Below are positions 18,201-25,947 of a stretch of 64,000 nucleotides of DNA, piece after piece. The number at the start of each line of letters is the position of its first letter. The stretch's first letter is position 1. The notes beneath the pieces were generated by a model. The model was given only the letters and a program-made list of their open reading frames with translations, was not told where the DNA came from and searched no databases. Source of the DNA: Streptomyces sp. CBMA152 (GTDB lineage: Bacteria; Actinomycetota; Actinomycetes; Streptomycetales; Streptomycetaceae); contig NZ_MECJ01000010.1 in the NCBI RefSeq assembly GCF_014596475.1, positions 1 through 64,000 of the forward strand, read 5' to 3'. The position numbers were made by a program, and so were the translations under genes.

Positions 18201-19205
18201 GTTCACCGGCGACTTGGGGCGGCGCCGGGTGAAGGCGCCGACGTGCGCGGTCCGCAGCGACTCGTCGATCGGCGGCAGCCCGGTGACCTGGCCATGGGTG
18301 AGCACCGAGGTCAGCCGCTCGCAGGCGGCGAGCACGGAGCTGGCGACGCCCGGCGGGTCGCCGAAGGTGGCCAGGACCTCCTCGTACGCGTAGAACGGCC
18401 GGTACGGGATCTCGACGGTGCCCCAGTAGGCGCCCGCACCCTCGATGCCGAGGCCGGTGGGGAAGCCCGCGAACGCCTCTCTGGCCAGCGCCCGCCCGGC
18501 GTCCGCCTTCTCCTTCTCGCCGTCGTCGATGCGGGTCGGCACCGGCAGGATGCGGATGTTGCGCTCGCCGTAGCGCTCCTCGATGTCGCGGGCGACGGCG
18601 GAGGCGCCGTCGATGCTCTGGTCGCTGAGGGTGAAGCAGACGACGAGGACCTGGGGCATCTGGACCGTACAGATGTCGGCGATGTCGCTGAGGCCCGTGC
18701 GGCTGTCGATGAGGGTGTAGTCGTAGTGGGCGCGCATGTCGGCGCTCATGGCGTCGAAGAACTGGCCGCCGCCGGAGTGCTCGTAGAAGTGGTCCCAGTC
18801 CATCCGGCCGACGACGGAGGCGTAGTCGCGGTTGCGGCGGCCGGCGGAGAGGAAGTCCAGGCTGCCGCCGCCGGGGAAGGACCAGTCCAGCGAGACGGCG
18901 TGCGGGCGCACGCGCGCGTAGCCGCGGTACCAGTCGGGGTCCCGGTCGGGGGCGGCGCGGCGCACCTCCTCCTGGTACTCGGTGATCAGGTTGATGAGCC
19001 CCGGCGTCGCCTCCAGGGCGCGCAGGTCGAGGAAGGGGTGGAAGAAGCGGTGCAGTCCGGGCGCTTCGAGGTCCCAGTCGACGGCGAGCACGCGATGGCC
19101 GTTGGCCGCCAGGATCCAGGCGCAGTTGGCGAGCGCCATGGTCCGCCCGGTGCCGCCCTTGTACGAGTAGAACGTGATGACGGTCCCGTCACGGTTCTCG
19201 GCCAT
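15228..19205 (-). CDS. fxsT: FxsT: ParA-like/TIR-like/NB-ARC/TPR protein of the FxSxx-COOH system
   Basis: A 1325-residue multidomain protein. Residues 12-24 hold a deviant ParA/MinD Walker A, YKGGTGRT (second lysine replaced by Arg), with LAVDWDLEAPG and YTLIDSRTGLSDIADI following. A TIR-like segment (VNIVLSHVSEDRMWVDWI) begins near residue 330. An NB-ARC/STAND module starts near 480 with Walker A GLGGVGKTQ at about 521-529 and Walker B LLIFDNVED. From about 900 to the end come tetratricopeptide-type repeats. The ATG at 19205 overlaps fxsC by 17 nt, with GGAGGG upstream. This is the signature large partner of FxSxx-COOH RiPP loci. A signalling or defence role is inferred, not shown. Confidence 0.9.
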   Translation of the reverse strand: MAENRDGTVITFYSYKGGTGRTMALANCAWILAANGHRVLAVDWDLEAPGLHRFFHPFLDLRALEATPGLINLITEYQEEVRRAAPDRDPDWYRGYARVRPHAVSLDWSFPGGGSLDFLSAGRRNRDYASVVGRMDWDHFYEHSGGGQFFDAMSADMRAHYDYTLIDSRTGLSDIADICTVQMPQVLVVCFTLSDQSIDGASAVARDIEERYGERNIRILPVPTRIDDGEKEKADAGRALAREAFAGFPTGLGIEGAGAYWGTVEIPYRPFYAYEEVLATFGDPPGVASSVLAACERLTSVLTHGQVTGLPPIDESLRTAHVGAFTRRRPKSPVNIVLSHVSEDRMWVDWITSVLEAAGFHPVAADARTPQPARIEEEFAKEGAYRVLHIASAAYLKSREGRGLWDGGSAQDRSGGRRRMLPVRVGDVRLTPPPGSRGPVDLVRVDETRAAAALLSALERTEAIPALPTGPDRPRFPGNAPRISNIRPRNSWFTGRTTLIDRMRDQLRGDSRSTHRRAQVLHGLGGVGKTQVALEYAHRFRADYDLVWWIEAERPDRVVASLAQLAVEMDLKAGDVVGVAALAALQELWSGERYPRWLLIFDNVEDPDSALRRLSPSVAPLPGRVYGHVIATCRSKPASARAETIEVEVFTRAESVEHLTWRVAGLPGTDADRVAAAVGDLPLAVEAAGAWLAETATPVDAYLEQLREQSTQVLSLGTPEDYGHRIGATWAISINRLREKSRSAVRLLELLSFFSAESVSMRLISSDAMIDALLPYDADLRERYMLGRVIQTLNRFALAKVDAADNSIQVHRLVQAAVRAGLNPQEQVEAKHVVHRVLAQARPTEGVGREDPVSDPRSWPEFELIWPHLSASGVADCDEGSVRQLMVDRIRYLLKRGELESARALGVQLDDIWTRRLGDDDLQTLTIRFELANVLRAQGMYHEALELDENTLERQRQHFHADHPADDHPSVLIVTGSLAADLRAVGRFAEALDRDLWIYQGMRRLFGEDHRRTLMAANNLAIDYRLTGNSEAARRLDERTVEGLALLLGDEHPFTLATTGHLATDLRENGEYAASVQLLREVLDGLRRVLDPRAPEVLRTAKSLAVSLRRAGHPHEAIRITTKSYERLYERYGPTAPDTLACGLNLAADHAAVGDPGRALDLACRMLDGYRQKLGEHHPYTLACRDNVVVHRRATEGAQEAADDAEKVRAALEGALGPEHPFVHAAGINLANVYGDLSRPDLAERWERAVLDRLLDTLGPRHPDVLICRSNLAVTLRAAGRGEEAARLRATVLEPAAEQLGVDHPIAEAARAWRRLDRDIEIQPV

Positions 19206-20547
19206 CTGAGGGGCCCTCCACCCGGTCGGCCTTGCTCTGGTCGGCGGCTCGCCGCTCGCGCCGCCCCTCGGCCTCCTGGGACCGCCCGTATCCGACTCCG
19301 TGCGGCAGGACCCGGGGAAGCGGTGTGCCCGGCCCGGGCGTCGCGTCCGTGCGGCCGGCGCTCTCGTAGTGCCTGACCGCCGACCGTACCGCCCGGGGCA
19401 GCTCCTGGCTGAAGGCTTCCAGAGTAGGCAGTCCGCCTCCGCGCGTCAGGTGTCCTTCGCTGTCCCAGGCGCGCGCGGCGAGCACGTCGTCGGCGGTGTC
19501 GCGCAACTCGCCCTCGTGGAGCCGGGATTCGGGGTCCACCCGGTTCCAGGGAATCATGACGCTGATCCAGGGCCTCGGTTCGGCCGAGAACCGCCGTACC
19601 AGTTCGCGATGGCGGGCCGAGCCGAGCGCCCAGCGGTCCAGCAGCAGCAGCCCGGGGGCGGCGGGCGGCCCCGGGCTCAGTATCCGCTCGGCGTTCTCGT
19701 CGAACTCCCCCAGGACGACCGAGTAGTTGAGGTTGCTGACCAGGTCGGCGGTGTGGCTGGCCAGGGGCCTGGCGGACATCGGGTGGTACGGGTTCCAGTC
19801 CTGCGGCCGGGAGCCGTAGCAGTCGGGGCCGCGCCCGGGCGGCAGACCGTCGCGGGAGCATGCGAGGACCGTGACCTCAAGCTGGCGGCCGGGCCCGGGG
19901 GCGGAGCCGAACGCGGAGGTCAGCGTGGCGTAGTCCTGGTAGGGGTCCCCGTCGGCGATCCGGGTCTGCTCGGCGACGCTGACGACGCGCTTGGCCAGGC
20001 GGTAGACGGCGTGTTCGTAGTGGTCGCGCAGATAGTTGAGCTTGATCATCCCGTAGAAGCCCTCGTCGGCGTACTCGTCGCCGAAGTCCGCGTGATTGAA
20101 CCTCAACCTGCGGGCGGGTTCCGGCAGTTGGTGCGGCAGTACGGGGGTCCACAGCGCGGGGATGATCGCCGGGGGTGTGCGGCGCTCGCTGCGCGACTGG
20201 TGCAGGGTGTCGCGGCCGGCGAACGCGAACCACTCCCGGCCGCACTGCTCGCTCAGGAAGTAGCGCGGCGAGTAGAGCGGCACGAAGACCCGGCACAGCG
20301 CCAGGGCCTCGGTGATCTGCCCCTGCCAGTCCTCGCCGGGGCGTACGTGCTGGTCCATGAAGCCCGCGGGCACCCCGGCCGGGAGCGCGGTCAACTGCAT
20401 CACGTGCGCGGACAGGTCGCGGAAGAAACGCTGCACCCACAGATCGGGGTCCCTGTCCCGGGGGTCGTTCTTGGGGGTGTGCGCATAGCTCAGGAAGAAG
20501 TACGGCCTCGGCTCGCGCCCCCCGCCCCCAGCGGCTTCGTGCGGCAC
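19189..20547 (-). CDS. fxsC: FxsC, TIR-like protein of the FxSxx-COOH system
   Basis: A 452-residue protein. It begins with PYFFLSYAHTP (residues 15-25), the first strand and loop of a TIR fold. VFVPLYSPRYFLSEQCGREW is the later TIR box typical of this family. The C-terminal half contains LLLLDRWALG and ISVMIPWNR and is family-specific. The start is GTG 20547, preceded by GGGAGGGAG. Located between fxsB (94 nt upstream) and fxsT (overlapping 17 nt), it is part of one leftward operon. TIR domains can be NADases or scaffolds. I cannot confirm a catalytic glutamate by eye. Confidence 0.88.
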   Translation of the reverse strand: MPHEAAGGGGREPRPYFFLSYAHTPKNDPRDRDPDLWVQRFFRDLSAHVMQLTALPAGVPAGFMDQHVRPGEDWQGQITEALALCRVFVPLYSPRYFLSEQCGREWFAFAGRDTLHQSRSERRTPPAIIPALWTPVLPHQLPEPARRLRFNHADFGDEYADEGFYGMIKLNYLRDHYEHAVYRLAKRVVSVAEQTRIADGDPYQDYATLTSAFGSAPGPGRQLEVTVLACSRDGLPPGRGPDCYGSRPQDWNPYHPMSARPLASHTADLVSNLNYSVVLGEFDENAERILSPGPPAAPGLLLLDRWALGSARHRELVRRFSAEPRPWISVMIPWNRVDPESRLHEGELRDTADDVLAARAWDSEGHLTRGGGLPTLEAFSQELPRAVRSAVRHYESAGRTDATPGPGTPLPRVLPHGVGYGRSQEAEGRRERRAADQSKADRVEGPSDGREP

Positions 20548-20641
20548 CGCTCCCTCCCGGTCCGAGTGGGTGGGTCCTCAGTGTAGGAAGCCGACGATCC
20601 ACGGCGGAACCGCCTGTACGCGCCGAATCGACGGCTCCCGG

Positions 20642-23107
20642 TCAACCGCGCGGCGCGTTGCGGGCGCGCCAGGCGTCGCGGTGGCGCCGGGCGGCGTCCC
20701 GCGCGCCGGTCAGCGCCCGGGGCGGCACCTGCTCGGCCCGCCAGGCGGCCGCCGTCTCGCCCATCGCGGCGACGAAACGCTTCCCGTGCGCGGTGAGCGA
20801 ACCGCTGCGGGCGAGGGTGTCGATGGCGTCCGTGGTCTGCTGGCGCCAGCGCGCGAACTCCGTCTGCGCCCTCTCGCGCGCCGCCGGTCCCTCGGCGGTG
20901 GAGCGGCGCACCCGCCAGAAGTCGGTGACGGCGAGGTGTGCGTAGGCCCCTTGCAGCAGCCCGTCCAGGGGCCTGGGGTCATCGCGCCAAGGGGCGTAGT
21001 AGTGGCTGTGGTCCTCGGGGTCGTACAGGTCGCAGACATCGAGCACCGCGCCCAGCTTGACGTGCTGGAACTCATGGACGATCAACAGAGCCAACAGGTC
21101 CGGGTCGGACGGGCGGGCCGCCGCGACCGCCCCGAAGGCGTCGCGACACGTGGCGCTGGTGTGGCAGCCGGGCCGCGGGGTGAGCGGGGTGACAACCCGC
21201 AGCCCCGCGGCGATTCCCGGTGCGTACGCAGTGAGTTGACGCTGCATCAGGGACCATGCGATGGCGAGCCCTTGAGCCCACGCGCGCGCTCCCGGCGCCG
21301 GGAGCCGGTCCGCGACGGGCCACTCGTAACGGTCGCGCAGCGGGTCGGTGTCCTCCAGGGCGACCGTCCAGCCGTCCGCCTCGAAGAGCCTGACCGGCTG
21401 CCAGTACGGAGTGCGCCCGTCGAGCCCGTCGCCCCAGCCCATCCGCAGCCTCTGGCCCCCGGACCGTACCGTGAACCCATAGGACTCGGCGGTCACTTCG
21501 GCCTCCTCGGCATCGCCCGGCAGTAGGGCGCGGCCGATGCCGGGCAACCGCAGGGTGCCGGCGCGCAGCGGGACGGTGACGGCGTCGGCGCGACGGGCGC
21601 GCAGCGCGGCCGCCGCCGCGAGCTCGGCGAGGCCGGTGGCGGGCGCGCTCCGGGTGTCGTCACCGAGGACGCGCAGCGCCCATGGCCGGAAGTAGGGGTG
21701 CGCGAGCGCCGCCTCAAGGGCCTGCGGCGCGTCCGCGTCGAGGTCGACGAGGAGTTCCCAGGCGGCCATCGCCCGGCGGTCCGAGTCCCGGACGCGGCCG
21801 CCGACGGCGGCGAGCAGGTCCCGGTTGAGGTCGAGCTGCGCGAGGGCCAGGCGCCGGACGGTCGCGGCGCCGCCGAACCCGGCCGCCAGCTCGTCGAAGT
21901 CGCCCGGTTCCAGAGGGTGTTCGGCCATCTCGGCGGCTTCCCCGACCGCCGCGTGAGCGGTCGCCTCGTGCGGACGGGTGTGTGCGTCCTCGGGTATCTG
22001 CTCGTACGTACGGATGCGCGTGATCAGGGCCAGTAGGTCCGGGCAGAACACGGACGGGTTGTCGAAGCCGTTCGCGGTGCGGTAGCGGTGGGCGTACAGG
22101 CCGCCGCCGCAGGACTCGACGACCGGACACGCGGTGCACTGGGCGCACAGCGCCTCGATGCCCTTCTGCCGGGCCAGCATCCCGGGATGGCGCAGGACGT
22201 CGTCCAACGAGTGCTCGAAGACGTTCAGTCCGGTGGCCGGGGCGCCGTCGTACGCCGTCTTGAGGCTGTCCGCCTGCTCGTATGCGCCGTCGGTCTCGAT
22301 CACCACGAGGTCGGCGGGGGCGAGGCCGAGCGATTCGGTGAGGCTGCTTCCGCCGCGCAGGGTGCGGTGCACCGACTCGAAGGTCCGCACCGGGACCGGA
22401 CGGCCCGCCGCGTCCCAGCGCCGGTAGACGGCGTCGAGCCAGTCGGCGTACGGGGTGGGGCGTCCGGCGGGGCGCGGCGGCGGGGTGTCCCAGGTGGCGT
22501 GCGGCAGCAGGAAGTCGATGCGCGGCGGACCGAGGGCGACCAGCGCGTCGTGGACGGCGACCGGGTCGTTCTCGATGTCGATGGTGCACAGCAGCCCGGC
22601 GAACAGCTCGCGGTAGCGCGGGCGGCTCAGCAGGGCGACCGCGTCGAGGACCTTGGCGTGGCTGCTGCGGCCGTCGGCGTACCGGCGGTGGCGGTCGTTG
22701 GACTCGCGGTCGCCGTCCAGGGAGATGCCGACGCGGACGCCGAGTTCACGGAAGAGCTCGCAGAACTCCTCGTCCAGCAGGACCCCGTTGGTGTGGATAC
22801 GCAGATCGAGGGCGCTGATCCCGTCCAGGGCGCGGCCCAGTTCCTCGGCGGCGCGGCGCAGCAGGGCCGGTCCGGCGAGCAGTGGTTCGCCGCCGTGCAG
22901 GACGACATGGACGGTGGGCAGCCGGTGGAGGAGGGCGTGTTCGGCGATCCTGGCCGCCGCAGCGGCCAGGATCTCCTGCGACACCGCTCTGGGCCGGCCG
23001 CGCCAGCTGGTGTCGGCGTGCTCGTAGACGTAGCAGTGGTCACACGCGAGGTCGCAGCGGCTGTGTGTCTTCAGCACGATCTGCGACAGCGTCGGCGGCC
23101 GGTCCAC
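20642..23107 (-). CDS. fxsB: FxsB, radical SAM/SPASM cyclophane-forming maturase with C-terminal HExxH domain
   Basis: An 821-residue fusion. The radical SAM motif is CDLACDHCY (C18, C22, C25), followed by VVLHGGEPLL. SPASM cysteines (CAQCTACPVVESCGGG and a later FCPDL) lie near residues 320-355. Relatives install three-residue cyclophanes, joining an aromatic side chain to the residue two positions later, here presumably F and S of FQS in FxsA. A second domain (about 450-821) carries VHEFQHVK, an HExxH metal site with H678 and H682. Related HExxH domains are annotated as 2-oxoglutarate-dependent peptide beta-hydroxylases, so this one may hydroxylate the peptide rather than cleave it. It starts 4 nt after fxsA. 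Confidence 0.93.
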   Translation of the reverse strand: MDRPPTLSQIVLKTHSRCDLACDHCYVYEHADTSWRGRPRAVSQEILAAAAARIAEHALLHRLPTVHVVLHGGEPLLAGPALLRRAAEELGRALDGISALDLRIHTNGVLLDEEFCELFRELGVRVGISLDGDRESNDRHRRYADGRSSHAKVLDAVALLSRPRYRELFAGLLCTIDIENDPVAVHDALVALGPPRIDFLLPHATWDTPPPRPAGRPTPYADWLDAVYRRWDAAGRPVPVRTFESVHRTLRGGSSLTESLGLAPADLVVIETDGAYEQADSLKTAYDGAPATGLNVFEHSLDDVLRHPGMLARQKGIEALCAQCTACPVVESCGGGLYAHRYRTANGFDNPSVFCPDLLALITRIRTYEQIPEDAHTRPHEATAHAAVGEAAEMAEHPLEPGDFDELAAGFGGAATVRRLALAQLDLNRDLLAAVGGRVRDSDRRAMAAWELLVDLDADAPQALEAALAHPYFRPWALRVLGDDTRSAPATGLAELAAAAALRARRADAVTVPLRAGTLRLPGIGRALLPGDAEEAEVTAESYGFTVRSGGQRLRMGWGDGLDGRTPYWQPVRLFEADGWTVALEDTDPLRDRYEWPVADRLPAPGARAWAQGLAIAWSLMQRQLTAYAPGIAAGLRVVTPLTPRPGCHTSATCRDAFGAVAAARPSDPDLLALLIVHEFQHVKLGAVLDVCDLYDPEDHSHYYAPWRDDPRPLDGLLQGAYAHLAVTDFWRVRRSTAEGPAARERAQTEFARWRQQTTDAIDTLARSGSLTAHGKRFVAAMGETAAAWRAEQVPPRALTGARDAARRHRDAWRARNAPRG

Positions 23108-23111
23108 GGCG

Positions 23112-23357
23112 CTAGAGCGACGACTGGAAGGCGGCGACCCGTACCGTCGGGCCGTCGTCGGCCGCCATCAGTCTCCGTACGCCGACCGGCAGTTCGCCGG
23201 CGCGTGCCTTGACCGCCTGCACTTGCAGCTGCGACCGCTCGCGTCCCTGCCGGTCGATCGTGGGACAGGGCCTTTCGGCGGCCGTGACGAGGTATTCCAG
23301 AGGAGCCCCCGCAGACAGGTGTACGGAAGATCGAGGGCGGATGCCCTCTCCGCACAT
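23112..23357 (-). CDS. fxsA: FxsA, FxSxx-COOH RiPP precursor peptide
   Basis: An 81-residue peptide ending exactly in AAFQSSL and then a TAG stop, the FxSxx-COOH terminus that names the family. The leader contains SAGAPLEYLVTAAE, which matches the family's hydrophobic PLExL recognition segment. VRVAAF precedes the FQS core. The ATG at 23357 is preceded by GGGGA at 6 nt. It is the first gene of the fxsABCT operon, with 4 nt to fxsB. The only phenylalanine is the predicted cyclophane residue. Mature product and activity are unknown. Confidence 0.9.
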   Translation of the reverse strand: MCGEGIRPRSSVHLSAGAPLEYLVTAAERPCPTIDRQGRERSQLQVQAVKARAGELPVGVRRLMAADDGPTVRVAAFQSSL

Positions 23358-23372
23358 ACTTTTCCCCGCTCA

Positions 23373-23410
23373 GTGCGAATAATCGCACAGGAGTCCGTGC
23401 GGGAGTACAA
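23373..23410 (-). promoter_or_regulatory. Likely fxs operon promoter with palindrome
   Basis: On the reverse strand TTGTAC (23410-23405) is a -35 candidate. A weak -10 (TGCGAT at 17 nt, or GATTAT at 20 nt) lies within the inverted repeat GTGCGA-TTAT-TCGCAC (23373-23388). The palindrome overlapping the -10 suggests a repressor site. The whole lies 16-53 nt upstream of the fxsA ATG. Confidence 0.35.
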
Positions 23411-23512
23411 CCCCTTTACGGGGACGGCTTGTTCGAGCCACTGGACGAGGGCACGGGGTCGGCTCCCTGGCCACTCGGGCACCGCGCCCCACGCCTCAGC
23501 GCTCGAAACGTC

Positions 23513-24085
23513 TCAGCGCTCGAAGGGGACCGAGATCGCCATGGTCATCTCGACGGGTTCCGTGCCGTCGTTACGGTACGTGTGGGGCGCGTTGGCCTCG
23601 AAGGACGCCGAGTGGCCGGGCGGGACGGGGTGGTCGGCGCCGTCCACGACCAGGGTCAGGGTGCCCTCGGTGACATGGATCAGCTCGATCGTGCCCGCCG
23701 GGTGCGGGTCGGAGGCGCTGCCGTCGCCGGGCATCAGGTGCCACTTCCACATCTCCAGCGGACCGGGCGCCTCCGTGCCCGCGAGGAGCGTGGAGTAGCT
23801 GCCCCGCTCGGTGGACCAGAGCCGGACGGCCTGGTCCGGCGGCACGATCCGCACGCTGGGTCCGCTCTCGTAGTCGAGCAGGGTCGTGATGCTCACGCCG
23901 AGCGCGTCGGCGATCTTCACCACGGTGCCGACGCTGGGGTTGGTGCGCGCCTGCTCGATCTGGATGAGCATGCCGCGGCTCACCCCGGCGCGGGTCGCGA
24001 GCGCTTCCAGGGTGAAGCCGCGCTCGGAGCGCCAGTGCTTGACGTTGCGGGCCAGGGACTGGGTCAGCAGGTCGAGGTCCGACAC
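23513..24085 (-). CDS. XRE-family regulator with C-terminal cupin domain
   Basis: A 190-residue transcription factor. The helix-turn-helix is residues 12-66 (FTLEALATRAGVSRGMLIQIEQ, then NPSVGTVVKIADALGVS). A small-molecule-binding cupin follows, with the HPAGTIELIHVTEGTLTL strand and a second box at NAPHTYRN. The GTG at 24085 (SDLDLLTQSLARNVK) is preferred over the ATG at 24133 because it matches usual family starts and GGACGG precedes it. It is divergent from the EamA transporter at 24219, its probable target. It is not linked to the fxs operon by spacing (155 nt gap). Confidence 0.88.
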   Translation of the reverse strand: MSDLDLLTQSLARNVKHWRSERGFTLEALATRAGVSRGMLIQIEQARTNPSVGTVVKIADALGVSITTLLDYESGPSVRIVPPDQAVRLWSTERGSYSTLLAGTEAPGPLEMWKWHLMPGDGSASDPHPAGTIELIHVTEGTLTLVVDGADHPVPPGHSASFEANAPHTYRNDGTEPVEMTMAISVPFER

Positions 24086-24218
24086 ATTCCGTCCATCGTG
24101 TGGGCCGCGGTGGCGGCCGATCAATCCCGCCATCCAATATTCTGAATGACAGGTCTAATATATTGCACTACGGTGCGGTGCACCCCACCGTTCACCGCAC
24201 TGTACTGCGAGGCCCCCC
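24086..24218. promoter_or_regulatory. Divergent control region between XRE-cupin and EamA genes
   Basis: This 133-bp gap is markedly AT-richer than its surroundings, with AATATT (24136-24141) and TAATAT (24156-24161) as -10 candidates on either strand. Around 24165-24200 there are interleaved GTGC/GCAC and GGTG/CACC half-sites (GCACTACGGTGC, GGTGCACC). I cannot define one clean palindrome, but the arrangement is what an autoregulated divergent pair would show. Confidence 0.35.
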
Positions 24219-25082
24219 ATGACAGCACTGTTCGCCCTGGCCACCAGCCTCCTGTGGGGGCTGGCCGACTTCGGCGGCGGCTTGCTCACCCGACGCGTCC
24301 CCGCGCTGACCGTGGTCGTCGTCTCGCAGTGCATCGCCGTCGCGGTGCTCGGCGCGATCGTGGTGGCGACGGGCGGCTGGCACCAGGCCGATCACCGGCT
24401 CTGGTTCGCGGTGGCCGCGGGCGTGGTCGGCCCGGTCGCGATGCTCAGCTTCTACAAGGCGCTGGCGCTCGGCCCGATGGGCGTGGTCTCCCCGCTCGGC
24501 TCGCTCGGCGTGGCCGTGCCGGTCGGCGTCGGCCTGGTGCTCGGCGAGCGCCCCGGCGTCCTCCAGTTCGCCGGGATCGCGGTCGCCGTGGCGGGTGTCG
24601 TGATGGCGGGCGGCCCGCAGTTCCGGGGCGCGCCGGTGCAGCGGCAGGCGATCGTGCTCACGCTGCTCGCCGCGTTCGGGTTCGGCGCGGTGATGGCGCT
24701 GATCTCCGAGGCGTCGACCACGGTCACCGGCCTGTTCCTCGCGCTGTTCGTCCAGCGCGTCACCAATGTCGCCGTCGGCGGCGCCGCGCTGTACGTGTCC
24801 GTGAAGCGCGGCGGGGAGGCGCTGCCCGAGGGCGGCCTTGGCGTCGTCCGGGCGGCGCTGCCCGCGCTCGCCTTCGTGGGACTCGCCGATGTGGCCGCCA
24901 ACGGTACGTACGCGATGGCCGCCCACCAGGGCCCCGTCACCGTCGCTGCCGTGCTCGCCTCGCTCTACCCGGTGGTGACGGCGCTGGCCGCGCGGGGCGT
25001 CCTCAAGGAACGGCTGCGCGGGGTGCAGGCCGCGGGGGCGGGCATCGCGCTGGTGGGGACGTTGCTTCTGGCGGCGGGGTGA
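24219..25082 (+). CDS. EamA-family (DMT superfamily) transporter
   Basis: A 287-residue membrane protein with two tandem EamA repeats of about five helices each. Hydrophobic stretches include ALFALATSLLWGLADFGGG at the start and VAAVLASLYPVVTALAARGVL near the end. Glycine-rich helix ends (GVVSPLGSLGVAVPVGVGLVLGE) and ERL cytoplasmic loops are typical. The ATG at 24219 is chosen by position after the control region. The divergent cupin regulator suggests that it exports the ligand sensed by the cupin; that is inference. Confidence 0.88.
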   Translation: MTALFALATSLLWGLADFGGGLLTRRVPALTVVVVSQCIAVAVLGAIVVATGGWHQADHRLWFAVAAGVVGPVAMLSFYKALALGPMGVVSPLGSLGVAVPVGVGLVLGERPGVLQFAGIAVAVAGVVMAGGPQFRGAPVQRQAIVLTLLAAFGFGAVMALISEASTTVTGLFLALFVQRVTNVAVGGAALYVSVKRGGEALPEGGLGVVRAALPALAFVGLADVAANGTYAMAAHQGPVTVAAVLASLYPVVTALAARGVLKERLRGVQAAGAGIALVGTLLLAAG

Positions 25083-25116
25083 CGCGCACGTCGACCGCCC
25101 CGCAAGGAACTGACCC

Positions 25117-25932
25117 CTACACCTCGTCCGGCGTCAACTCGGCCACCGCCAGCAGCTGTTCGGGCGTCACGCCCTCCGGGATCGGGACCGGGGTCGGGGT
25201 GCGCAGGGGTGGCTGCCAGCCGTTCTGCTCGTCCCAGGTCCGTACGACCCGGGCGGGGGCGCCAGCCACCACCGCGTGGTCGGGGACCTCGCCCCGGACG
25301 ACCGCGCCCGCCGCCACGACCACGTTGCGGCCGAGTCGGGCGCCCGGCAGCACCATGGCGCCCGTGCCGAGCCAGCAGCCCGGGCCGATCTCCACCGGCT
25401 CCATGCGCGGCCACTGCTTGCCGACGGGCTGGTGCGGGTCGTCGTAGCTGTGGTTGGTCGAGGTGATGTAGACGTACGGGCCGCAGTACGTGTTGGAGCC
25501 GATGGTCACCGTCGTGTCCGCGATGACATGGCTGCCCCGGCCGAGCACCACGCCGTCACCGAGCCGCAGTATCGGCTCGGCGCCGAGGTCCAGGCCCGGC
25601 ATCATCCCGGCCGTGAGCGTGACCTGTTCGCCGATGATGCAGTGGTCGCCGAGCTCGATCCACGGCTCGCCGAAGACCGTGCCCTGGGGGAACGCGAGCC
25701 GGGTGCCGTGGCCGATGCGGCCGAAACGCAGCCGCCCGGGGTGCTCGGCGGTGACCGCGCCCGCGTTCTGGACCCACTGCCAGCCGCGCTGGACCGCGCC
25801 CGCGACGGTGCGGCGCCGCCAGGCGGTCAGGGATGAGAACGTGTTTCTGTTCTTCGGCACCAGCACACGGTACTCACCGACGACTCCCTGGTCAGCGGCC
25901 GGACCTGTGATCTTCCGCTCAGCCACCTGCAC
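25117..25932 (-). CDS. Hexapeptide-repeat acyltransferase
   Basis: A 271-residue left-handed beta-helix protein of the maltose O-acetyltransferase/LbH superfamily. Hexapeptide repeats run from about residue 70 (IELGDHCIIGEQVTL, ILRLGDGVVLGRGSHV) to 230 (PGARLGRNVVVAAGAVVRGEVPDHAVVAGAPARVVR). TSTNHSYDDP carries the histidine expected of the acetyltransferase active site. The start is GTG 25932, 15 nt after the carbonic-anhydrase-like gene, with which it forms an operon. The acceptor is unknown (a sugar or cell-envelope glycan is possible). Confidence 0.85.
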   Translation of the reverse strand: MQVAERKITGPAADQGVVGEYRVLVPKNRNTFSSLTAWRRRTVAGAVQRGWQWVQNAGAVTAEHPGRLRFGRIGHGTRLAFPQGTVFGEPWIELGDHCIIGEQVTLTAGMMPGLDLGAEPILRLGDGVVLGRGSHVIADTTVTIGSNTYCGPYVYITSTNHSYDDPHQPVGKQWPRMEPVEIGPGCWLGTGAMVLPGARLGRNVVVAAGAVVRGEVPDHAVVAGAPARVVRTWDEQNGWQPPLRTPTPVPIPEGVTPEQLLAVAELTPDEV

Positions 25933-25947
25933 AGCGCGGCCCCGCCC

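Noticed and set aside
15420..19376. 1318-codon rightward open frame
   Set aside because: It is an exact antisense mirror of fxsT, low in complexity (Val/Gly/Asp/Arg-rich), a known artefact of high-GC codon bias.
4250..21290. Frequent ACGCGCGCG motifs, Z-DNA-like
   Set aside because: They fall mostly inside genes at Thr-Arg-Ala codons and are expected from the codon usage; no regular spacing or palindromic architecture was seen.
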